DNA of 12,449 nucleotides from Firmicutes bacterium CAG:882 (GTDB lineage Bacteria; Bacillota; Clostridia; Lachnospirales; Lachnospiraceae). The position numbers and the translations under genes are program-made. Positions 6,727 to 12,449 of this stretch are shown piece by piece. Position 1 is the stretch's first letter, and each line of letters starts with the position of its first letter. A model generated the notes under the pieces. It was not told the DNA's origin, did no database searches, and was given only the letters and a program-made list of their open reading frames with translations. Location of the stretch: contig FR895437.1 of NCBI GenBank assembly GCA_000435595.1, positions 1 to 12,449 of the forward strand. Direction: 5' to 3'.

Positions 6727-7770
6727 CTATTCTGCGTTATTTTCATCTAAACGGCTCTTGCGAAGTTGACCGCAAGCACCATCAATATCTCTTCCCATCT
6801 CTCTTCTTATTGTACATGCAATCCCATTTTTTTCAAGAAGATTTTTAAAATTGACAGCCTGAGGTCCCTCAGGCTGCTTAAAATCCCTCTCCTTTATCGG
6901 ATTGACCGGTATCAGATTAACATGGCAGTTCATGCCCTTAACCAACCCTACAAGCTCCATTGCCTGTTCCCTGCCATCGTTAACTCCTTTTACAAGACTG
7001 TATTCATATGTAATTCTTCTCGATGTCCTGTCAACATAATATCTGCATGCATCAATAAGCTCCTCTATCGAGTACTTATTCGCTACAGGCATAAGTGTCT
7101 TTCTCAGCTCATCGTTCGGTGCATGCAGCGATATTGCCAGATTGACCTGAAGCTGTTCATCAGCAAACTGCCTTATTCTTGGTACAATTCCGCAGGTTGA
7201 TATCGTAAGATTCCTTGCACCGATATTGATTCCATTCTCATCCGTGAGAAGTGTGATAAACCTTCTCACATTATCGTAATTGTCAAAAGGCTCACCCGTA
7301 CCCATAACCACAACATGAGATACTCTCTCTCCCGTATCCGCCTGTATTCTGTATATCTGGTCAAGCATCTCGGACGGAAGCAGGCTTCTTGACAGTCCGT
7401 TTAATGTCGATGCACAGAAACGGCAGCCCATGCGGCAGCCCGCCTGTGAAGAGATACATACGGAATTTCCGAATTTATACCTCATCAGAACGCTCTCAAT
7501 AAGATTGCCGTCATCAAGCTTAAAAAGATACTTCGCAGTTCCGTCTATCGCCGACACCTGCTTATCTATCTGCTTAACCACGGTAATCGGACTTATTTCC
7601 TCAAGCTTGCATTTAAGTGACTTCGGCACATTCTTCATGGAATCGTAATCCGTCACAAGCTTCTTATGAATCCAGTCATACACCTGCTCTGCCCTGAATT
7701 TTTTTTCACCAAGCGACTCAATAAGTTCTGCAAGTTCTGCCTTGGTAAGCGACTTTATATCCATATTCAT
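6727..7770 (-). CDS. rlmN: Radical SAM rRNA/tRNA (adenine-C2) methyltransferase RlmN
   Basis: RlmN methylates C2 of A2503 in 23S rRNA and of A37 in several tRNAs using SAM, a 4Fe-4S cluster and a methylated cysteine intermediate. The protein has 347 residues, typical for the family. A helical N-terminal domain with KSLTKAELAEL covers about 1-95. The radical SAM CxxxCxxC motif is Cys112, Cys116 and Cys119. Cys105 in CISSQ corresponds to E. coli Cys118, and Cys333 in GACGQL to the methyl-carrying Cys355, so all catalytic cysteines are present. GTGEPF at 157-162 is the SAM-binding GGE-like element. Cfr, the C8-methylating relative, is less likely given the operon context. Two starts are possible: ATG 7770 with AAGGA eight bases upstream, or ATG 7764 with AGAGG six bases upstream, giving 345 residues. 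The start lies three bases after the rsmB stop. Confidence 0.96.
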   Translation of the reverse strand: MNMDIKSLTKAELAELIESLGEKKFRAEQVYDWIHKKLVTDYDSMKNVPKSLKCKLEEISPITVVKQIDKQVSAIDGTAKYLFKLDDGNLIESVLMRYKFGNSVCISSQAGCRMGCRFCASTLNGLSRSLLPSEMLDQIYRIQADTGERVSHVVVMGTGEPFDNYDNVRRFITLLTDENGINIGARNLTISTCGIVPRIRQFADEQLQVNLAISLHAPNDELRKTLMPVANKYSIEELIDACRYYVDRTSRRITYEYSLVKGVNDGREQAMELVGLVKGMNCHVNLIPVNPIKERDFKQPEGPQAVNFKNLLEKNGIACTIRREMGRDIDGACGQLRKSRLDENNAE

Positions 7771-7783
7771 CCTCTATTTCCTT
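7771..7783 (-). promoter_or_regulatory. Two overlapping ribosome-binding options for rlmN
   Basis: The minus strand reads AAGGA at 7779-7783 and AGAGG at 7771-7775. The first is spaced eight bases from ATG 7770, the second six bases from ATG 7764. Both overlap the end of rsmB, including its TAG at 7774-7776, so translational coupling is likely. Confidence 0.55.
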
Positions 7784-9144
7784 TTAAGCTTTGCCACAAA
7801 AAAGCCGTCGCATTCATATACACCCGGAATTAATGTGAGCATTCCTCCTTTTGCATCATTAACAAGCTTATCATATATATCTTTTCCCGCTTTTTTTGCA
7901 TCCTCAAAAAGAGCTTCCGGCAGTAAATCCGTTATATCCTCCGGAACGAATCCTTTATCGGCTATATACCTCACATTGGCTTCATTCTCATTGTAGTTGA
8001 GAGTACATGTAGAATAGACAATATATCCTCCCTGCTTCACATAGCTGCACACCGAATCAAGAATTTTTCTCTGCAGTGTCACGATTCCCGACACTTTTTC
8101 TTTTGATACGTTATATTTTATGTCCGGCTTTCTGCCTATTATGCCAATTCCTGAGCACGGGAGGTCTGCAAGCACAATATCAGCACTTTCTTCATCCTGC
8201 ACAATATGCTCAGCCGCATCAACCGTCTGCACAATGACATTTTCAAGCCCGAGTCTGTCTGCATTCTCTCTTATCTGCTCCGTCTTTCTGTCAGAAACAT
8301 CGCGTGATATGACACATCCCGTCCCACACATGCTGATTGCCGCAAATATGCTCTTGCCTCCCGGTGCCGCACATACATCTATAATCCTGCTGTCCTTACA
8401 CGGTGCAGCAATAAGTCCCGCCGTCATGCTGCTTATATCCTGAATCTGGAACATTCCCTCGTTAAACTCAGGAATATCATCAAGATAATTAAAACCTGAG
8501 ATAAGTATTGCATTTTCAACATAAGGAGCATCCTTAACTGCAATCCCCTGCTCAGTCAGTCTCTTTACAAGAGAATTTTTATCCGTCTTTACGGTGTTTA
8601 CCACTGCCGATATACTTCTCTCCTTGAGAAAACTGTCAAGAATCTTAGCGGTTGTCACATCATCAAAGCTTTCCTTTAATATATCGACAACCTCCTGCGG
8701 CATTGAGTACCTGACATTGTAATCATCCGGCAGTTTCATATCCGCAAGCTGTCTGCTTATATTTCTTAAGACACCGTTGACAAATCCACTGAGATTGTTG
8801 AAATGTCTCTTCTTTGCAAGCTTTACCGCTTCATTGCACACTGCGCTCACCGGTACCTGCTCCATATACATCATCTGGTACACGCTCATGCGCATAAGAT
8901 TTCTTATGAACGGCTTCATCTTATTAACACGCACAGAAGACACCTGATTAATCACATAATCAAGTGTCAGTCTGCGCTCTATTGTTCCCTTTACAAGTCT
9001 TGAAATGAACGCTCTTTCATTCTTCTCAAGATACTGGTATTTGCGAAGTGCCTCGTTCAAAAGTACATGAACATACTGTTCCTTCTCATTTACCTCCATA
9101 AGTATGTCGAGGGCGATTTCCCTCTCATTTATCGCATCAGTCAC
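7774..9144 (-). CDS. rsmB: 16S rRNA (cytosine-967-C5)-methyltransferase RsmB
   Basis: RsmB uses SAM to methylate C967 of 16S rRNA. The 456-residue protein has an N-terminal NusB-like RNA-binding domain (about 5-135, with NEAVKLAKKRHFNNLSGFVNG residues) and a C-terminal Rossmann-fold methyltransferase. The SAM motif DVCAAPGGKS is at 256-265. The DLPCSG motif at 327-332 has the release cysteine Cys330, and STCTLN at 378-383 has the nucleophile Cys380, as expected for m5C RNA methyltransferases. The first codon is GTG, with AGAGGA seven bases upstream at 9152-9157. No nearby in-frame ATG fits the NusB-like fold, so GTG is the best start. The start overlaps the end of the metallopeptidase gene by eight bases, implying coupling. 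Confidence 0.96.
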   Translation of the reverse strand: MTDAINEREIALDILMEVNEKEQYVHVLLNEALRKYQYLEKNERAFISRLVKGTIERRLTLDYVINQVSSVRVNKMKPFIRNLMRMSVYQMMYMEQVPVSAVCNEAVKLAKKRHFNNLSGFVNGVLRNISRQLADMKLPDDYNVRYSMPQEVVDILKESFDDVTTAKILDSFLKERSISAVVNTVKTDKNSLVKRLTEQGIAVKDAPYVENAILISGFNYLDDIPEFNEGMFQIQDISSMTAGLIAAPCKDSRIIDVCAAPGGKSIFAAISMCGTGCVISRDVSDRKTEQIRENADRLGLENVIVQTVDAAEHIVQDEESADIVLADLPCSGIGIIGRKPDIKYNVSKEKVSGIVTLQRKILDSVCSYVKQGGYIVYSTCTLNYNENEANVRYIADKGFVPEDITDLLPEALFEDAKKAGKDIYDKLVNDAKGGMLTLIPGVYECDGFFVAKLKRK

Positions 9145-9853
9145 GACTTCTTCCTCTCAGCATCAGTAATCTTGCAAGCTGGATGATTGCTGTTGCAGCA
9201 CTTGCAACATAAGTCATCGCCGCCGCGCTTAATACCTTCTTAGTCTGCTCCACCTCTCCGTCATAGAGAATTCCGTTATCGGCTAAAAGCCTTAATGCTC
9301 TTGACGAGGCATTGAACTCTACAGGAAGCGTTACAAGCTGAAATAACACTGCAGCCGAGAAGAGTATGATACCGATGTCAATAAGTACACTGAATGAGCC
9401 AAAGACAAGTCCAAGCAGAATCAGAACAAACGAAAACTGTGAACCGATATGTGCTATAGGAAACAGCATGGTTCTGAAATTGAGAAACGAGTATCCCTCA
9501 TCATGTTGTATTGCATGCCCACACTCATGTGCAGCAACGCCTATCGCCGCAACCGAACGTGAATTGTAGGTTGCATCTGACAGATTAAGTGTCTTATCGG
9601 CAGGATTATAGTTATCCGTAAGACTTCCTGCTATATGCTGTATCCTCACATCATAAATACCCTTTGAGTGAAGAATCCTCTCCGCCGCCTCAGCACCCGT
9701 AAGTCCCGTTCTGCTCTCCACCTTACTGTACTTAGAAAAGCTTGACGATACGCGAATCTGTGCTATTATGGCAATGACTCCCGTAATAACAAGCAGCAAC
9801 CATGTAGGATCATAGCCGTAACCATAACCGTATGAATAATACGCCAATACCAT
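9137..9853 (-). CDS. YugP-like membrane zinc metallopeptidase (Zn_peptidase_2)
   Basis: This is a predicted integral membrane zinc protease of the YugP family; substrate and role are unknown. From the ATG at 9853 it has 238 residues. A Tyr/Gly-rich N-terminus (residues 5-15, YYSYGYGYGYD) precedes a first transmembrane helix at about 17-33. An amphipathic region contains TGAEAAERIL. HECGH at 109-113 is the HExxH zinc site, with Glu179 in LPVEFNASSRAL as the likely third ligand. Further hydrophobic segments lie near 141-176 and 207-231. The open frame extends to ATG 9871, but that codon has no ribosome-binding site, while GAAGGG at 9863-9868 lies nine bases before 9853. The gene sits between fmt and rsmB, a placement I recall from Lachnospiraceae; in B. 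subtilis yugP lies elsewhere. It may act in membrane protein quality control, but that is inference. Confidence 0.9.
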   Translation of the reverse strand: MVLAYYSYGYGYGYDPTWLLLVITGVIAIIAQIRVSSSFSKYSKVESRTGLTGAEAAERILHSKGIYDVRIQHIAGSLTDNYNPADKTLNLSDATYNSRSVAAIGVAAHECGHAIQHDEGYSFLNFRTMLFPIAHIGSQFSFVLILLGLVFGSFSVLIDIGIILFSAAVLFQLVTLPVEFNASSRALRLLADNGILYDGEVEQTKKVLSAAAMTYVASAATAIIQLARLLMLRGRSRD

Positions 9854-9862
9854 ATAAATCAT

Positions 9863-9868
9863 CCCTTC
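9863..9868 (-). promoter_or_regulatory. Ribosome-binding site deciding the metallopeptidase start
   Basis: The minus strand reads GAAGGG nine bases before ATG 9853. The earlier in-frame ATGs at 9871 and 9862 are, respectively, preceded by AT-rich sequence and directly abutted by this motif. The 238-residue form is therefore preferred. Confidence 0.6.
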
Positions 9869-9901
9869 CATAAAAGTATATTATAACTAAAACAATAGCT
9901 G

Positions 9902-10855
9902 TTATGCGTTCCTTTCCCTCTTAAGGACAGTTCCCTCAGCAAGCTTATAGCCTCTGAGAAAAGAACCCGTGTCCATACGCTTTTTGCCCTCAAGCTGAAC
10001 TTCACGGACGCGGAGTCTTCCCACTCCGGTCGTTATATCAAAAGAGTTTTTCGATATATCGGTTATTCTTCCGCATTCCCGCTCATCATATTCCTTATCC
10101 TCATCGACAACATCAGCCCCGAATAGCTTAAGCATCTTTCCGTCAATGAATGTGTATGCCGCAGGAGCCGGGTCAAGCCCTCTCATAAGCCTTTCAAGCT
10201 CTGTGGCAGGTCTTGTAAAATCAAGATTTCCGAGTGATTTATCTATCATCGAAGCATAGCAGGTATCCCCCTCCTGTCTTACGGGAGTAATCGTACCTGC
10301 CTCTAAGCCTTCAAGCGTCTTTATGAGAAGTCCTGCCCCGACAACCGAGAGCTTATCATGATATGTCTCGTAAGTCTCCTTAGGTTCAATGGCAACTTCC
10401 TCTTTAAGGAGCATATCGCCAGTGTCAAGTCCCTTATCCATCTGCATTGTAGTGACTCCGCTTACCTTCTCCCCGTTAATTATAACCCATTGAAGAGGTG
10501 CGGCACCGCGGTACATAGGCAGAAGCGACGCATGTACGTTCACACAGCCGTACTTCGGGAGCTCCAACACGCTGACCGGAAGAAGCTGCCCAAATGCCAC
10601 GACAACGATGACATCCGGATTAATCTTTTTAAGCTCTGAAAGAAATTCCTCATTCTTTCTTATCTTTTCAGGCTGATATACAGGTATTCCTGCCTTCACC
10701 GCCTCCGCCTTCACAGGTGTCATAAGAAGCTCTTTTCCTCTGCCCTTCGGCTTATCTGGCTGTGTGACAACCGCTGCCACATCATGTCCTGCTTCAATAA
10801 GTGCCTTAAGAGTTCCCACCGCGAAATCCGGTGTTCCCATAAAAACTACTCTCAT
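9902..10855 (-). CDS. fmt: Methionyl-tRNA formyltransferase
   Basis: Fmt transfers a formyl group from 10-formyl-tetrahydrofolate to Met-tRNA(fMet) before initiation. The 317-residue protein is full length. The N-terminal catalytic domain begins MRVVFMGTPDFAV. TQPDKPKGRG at 31-40 is the flexible tRNA-recognition loop region. NVHASLLPMYRGAAP at 106-120 carries catalytic Asn106 and His108, and MDKGLDTGDM at 139-148 carries Asp144; these match E. coli numbering exactly. The C-terminal domain (about 205-317) is the OB-like tRNA-binding part. A TTG at 10858 would add one residue, but ATG 10855 has AGGAG six bases upstream. It lies downstream of def, the usual pairing of formylation with deformylation. 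Confidence 0.97.
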   Translation of the reverse strand: MRVVFMGTPDFAVGTLKALIEAGHDVAAVVTQPDKPKGRGKELLMTPVKAEAVKAGIPVYQPEKIRKNEEFLSELKKINPDVIVVVAFGQLLPVSVLELPKYGCVNVHASLLPMYRGAAPLQWVIINGEKVSGVTTMQMDKGLDTGDMLLKEEVAIEPKETYETYHDKLSVVGAGLLIKTLEGLEAGTITPVRQEGDTCYASMIDKSLGNLDFTRPATELERLMRGLDPAPAAYTFIDGKMLKLFGADVVDEDKEYDERECGRITDISKNSFDITTGVGRLRVREVQLEGKKRMDTGSFLRGYKLAEGTVLKRERNA

Positions 10856-10861
10856 CAAAAT

Positions 10862-10866
10862 CTCCT
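10862..10866 (-). promoter_or_regulatory. Ribosome-binding site deciding the fmt start
   Basis: The minus strand reads AGGAG six bases before ATG 10855 in the 27-base gap after def. A TTG codon directly before the ATG lies too close to this site to be the main start. Confidence 0.8.
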
Positions 10867-10882
10867 ATTCTAATCCGTAAAA

Positions 10883-11368
10883 CTATTTACGTTTTTTATT
10901 CTTATCCGCATCCTCGGTGTTCATAAGCTCTCCTTCGACAAGCTCTGTGTAGAGATGTCCGTCAAGATGTGCAAGTTCATGGCATATTGCCCTTGCAAGA
11001 AGCTCCTCACCCTCGATTATATACTCATTCATCTCCTCGTCATAAGCCTTCGCCTTTACATAATCAGGTCTTGTGACGGTTCCTGCCTTGCCCGGAACGC
11101 TTAAGCACCCCTCGCTGCCTGTCTGGCTTCCGCTTGTCTCAAGAATCTCGGGGTTAATCATTACAATAGGACCATCCCCCACATCGATGACAACAATTCT
11201 TTTTAATACACCGACCTGTGGTGCCGCAAGTCCTACTCCGTCAGCCTCATACATTGTGTCAAGCATATCGTCAATCAGTGTAAGTGTACGCTCGTTGACC
11301 TCCTCTACCTTCTTACATACCTTGTTAAGGCAAGGATCTCCGATTGTTCTAATCTGTCTAAGTGCCAT
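10883..11368 (-). CDS. def: Peptide deformylase
   Basis: Def removes the N-formyl group from nascent proteins using a metal ion, usually Fe2+. The 161-residue length is normal. The three family motifs are present: GVGLAAPQ at 44-51, EGCLS at 86-90 with metal ligand Cys88, and HELAH at 130-134 with His130, catalytic Glu131 and His134. The third motif is most often HExDH; here the residue before the last His is Ala, although the metal ligands and general base are kept. The C-terminus is a charged tail ending in NKKRK. AGAGGA at 11376-11381 lies seven bases before ATG. It sits 24 bases after priA and 27 bases before fmt, the usual priA-def-fmt order. Confidence 0.96.
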   Translation of the reverse strand: MALRQIRTIGDPCLNKVCKKVEEVNERTLTLIDDMLDTMYEADGVGLAAPQVGVLKRIVVIDVGDGPIVMINPEILETSGSQTGSEGCLSVPGKAGTVTRPDYVKAKAYDEEMNEYIIEGEELLARAICHELAHLDGHLYTELVEGELMNTEDADKNKKRK

Positions 11369-11392
11369 TTTATATTCCTCTTTTCTTATTAT

Positions 11393-12449
11393 TTACCTGT
11401 TGAAATCGAACTGTACACTAATTGTCTTAAAATCCTGCCCATTATCTTTTATATACTTCTCTAATATATCCTTAATCTGTGTCAGAACTGTGTACTGTTT
11501 ATGTTTAAAATATAAAAGAACCGAAAAAATATCATTAAGTTTATACACCGATGCCCTTGTCGGACCGATAATCCGAGGCAGATTCTCCGGTATATTGTCT
11601 GTATCCTTTTCAAGCTGTCTTTTTATAAAATCAAGCAGCCATGCCGCCGCGTCATTGGCATTCTTTTCATACTTTGACGATACTTTCACCGCCATGAGAT
11701 TCGAAACGGGAGGATAATCCATAAGCTCCCTGTACATTATCTCCTGCTCATAAAAGCCGTCATAGTCATGCTTTACCGCCATCTGCACGCTGTAGTGTGA
11801 CGGGTCGTATGTCTGAATAACGACATCCCCGGGCTTATCTCCGCGTCCTGCTCTTCCTGCTGCCTGCGTCAGAAGCTGAAATGTTCTCTCCTGTGCCCTA
11901 AAATCCGAAGAATACAGCGATAAATCGGCGAGAAGTATTCCCATAAGCGTGACATTCGGAAAATCGTGTCCCTTCACAATCATCTGTGTTCCTACAAGAA
12001 TATCCGCATTTCCTCCTGCGAACTCCTCGAGTATCTTCTCATGCCCCTCCTTGCCCTTGGTGGTATCAAGGTCCATTCGAAGCACTCTCGCTCCCGGAAA
12101 GCTCTCCTTCACCGCCTGCTCTATCTTCTCGGTTCCCACCTTAAAACCTCCGATATACTTAGAACCGCACGCGGGACATATCTTTTTGTCAGGCTCCGAA
12201 TATCCGCAATAATGGCATACAAGCCGCCCGTTGTTGTGTGCCGTGAGTGCGACATCACAATGAGGACATTTTATCACATGTCCGCACTCTCTGCAATTAA
12301 TAAATCCAACATATCCCCGCCTGTTGAGAAACAGCATTATCTGCTCACCCTTGGCAAGTCTGTCCTCTATAAGACTTTTAAGGCGTCTGCTGAATATCGA
12401 CTTGTTACCGTTTTTGAGTTCTTCCCTTAAGTCTGCCGTCTCAACATTC
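11393..12449 (-). CDS. priA: Primosomal protein N' (PriA helicase), 5' end beyond the window
   Basis: PriA is a superfamily 2 DNA helicase that recognises stalled forks and reloads the replisome. The frame stays open to the window edge and gives the last 351 residues of a protein usually over 700 long; an internal Met at 12337 is not the start. The edge sequence reads like the PriA REELKNGNKSIFSRRL region. A LFLNRRGY segment follows, then eight zinc-binding cysteines in four CxxC pairs (52/55, 61/64, 78/81, 91/94, counted from the window edge). Helicase motif V (VGTQMIVKGHDFPNVTL) is at about 152-168, and motif VI (QAAGRAGRG) at 195-203. The Walker A and DEAH motifs would lie outside the window. 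It is the most upstream gene seen in this minus-strand run; the operon may begin further out. Confidence 0.97.
   Translation of the reverse strand, partial: NVETADLREELKNGNKSIFSRRLKSLIEDRLAKGEQIMLFLNRRGYVGFINCRECGHVIKCPHCDVALTAHNNGRLVCHYCGYSEPDKKICPACGSKYIGGFKVGTEKIEQAVKESFPGARVLRMDLDTTKGKEGHEKILEEFAGGNADILVGTQMIVKGHDFPNVTLMGILLADLSLYSSDFRAQERTFQLLTQAAGRAGRGDKPGDVVIQTYDPSHYSVQMAVKHDYDGFYEQEIMYRELMDYPPVSNLMAVKVSSKYEKNANDAAAWLLDFIKRQLEKDTDNIPENLPRIIGPTRASVYKLNDIFSVLLYFKHKQYTVLTQIKDILEKYIKDNGQDFKTISVQFDFNR

Noticed and set aside
5988..6746. Longer prpC from the ATG at 6746
   Set aside because: The 13 extra residues resemble no PP2C N-terminus, and the start would lie inside rlmN. The inner ATG has a strong, well-spaced GGAGG.
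6766..7200. 144-codon plus-strand open frame opposite rlmN
   Set aside because: It is antisense to the well-supported radical SAM gene, with no recognisable domain.
9880..9908. TATAAT on the minus strand (9885 to 9880) as an internal promoter for the metallopeptidase and downstream genes
   Set aside because: The hexamer is perfect, but no -35 match occurs at 16-18 bases and there is no TGn extension. The DNA is AT-rich, so chance is a good explanation; 5'-end mapping would decide.
11073..11717. 214-codon plus-strand open frame opposite def and the end of priA
   Set aside because: It lies fully antisense to def and priA, which have clear motifs, and spans their intergenic gap. Its low-complexity Ser/Leu/Ile composition is typical of an antisense shadow, and no ribosome-binding site stands out.
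11393..12337. priA as a complete 314-codon gene starting at 12337
   Set aside because: The frame continues open to the window edge with PriA-like residues, and the ATPase motifs are missing, so this is a gene cut by the window and not a short gene.

Overview
The window looks like ordinary chromosome from an anaerobic Firmicute of class Clostridia, most likely family Lachnospiraceae. This rests on gene content and order: a priA-def-fmt-metallopeptidase-rsmB-rlmN-prpC-prkC-rsgA block, a PASTA-domain Ser/Thr kinase, purine-rich Shine-Dalgarno sequences and moderate GC. The assignment is inferred from protein and synteny patterns remembered for these families; no search was run. I see no tRNA, rRNA, CRISPR array, insertion sequence or phage gene.

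Plus strand, positions 1-2918. A possible tail of an upstream reading frame and a weak promoter candidate precede three closely spaced genes: ychF (HAS-type NTPase), ansA (type I L-asparaginase) and rpe (ribulose-phosphate 3-epimerase). Gaps of 20 and 12 bases suggest one transcript. It ends in a strong intrinsic terminator whose stem includes the last rpe codons and its stop codon. A second perfect hairpin without a T tract follows in the convergent gap.

Minus strand, positions 12449 down to 2964. Nine genes in one direction are separated by about 30 bases or less, one pair overlapping: priA (5' end outside the window), def, fmt, a YugP-like membrane zinc metallopeptidase, rsmB, rlmN, prpC, prkC and rsgA. 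Their themes are replication restart (PriA), formylation and deformylation of initiator Met (Fmt, Def), rRNA and tRNA methylation (RsmB, RlmN), a sensor kinase/phosphatase pair (PrkC/PrpC) and ribosome assembly (RsgA). Co-transcription would link a signalling pair that responds to the cell wall with translation and 30S maturation; in Bacillus, PrkC is known to phosphorylate the RsgA orthologue.

Several starts are best placed inside the longest open frame: prpC at 6707, fmt at 10855, yugP at 9853 and rsgA at 3836. rsmB appears to start with GTG.

The window is mostly housekeeping and I found no convincing new system. The most notable points are rpe lying convergent to rsgA instead of following it, the terminator built into the end of rpe, an unassigned extracellular C-terminal domain plus a very acidic juxtamembrane segment in PrkC, and the uncharacterised metallopeptidase inside a translation operon.
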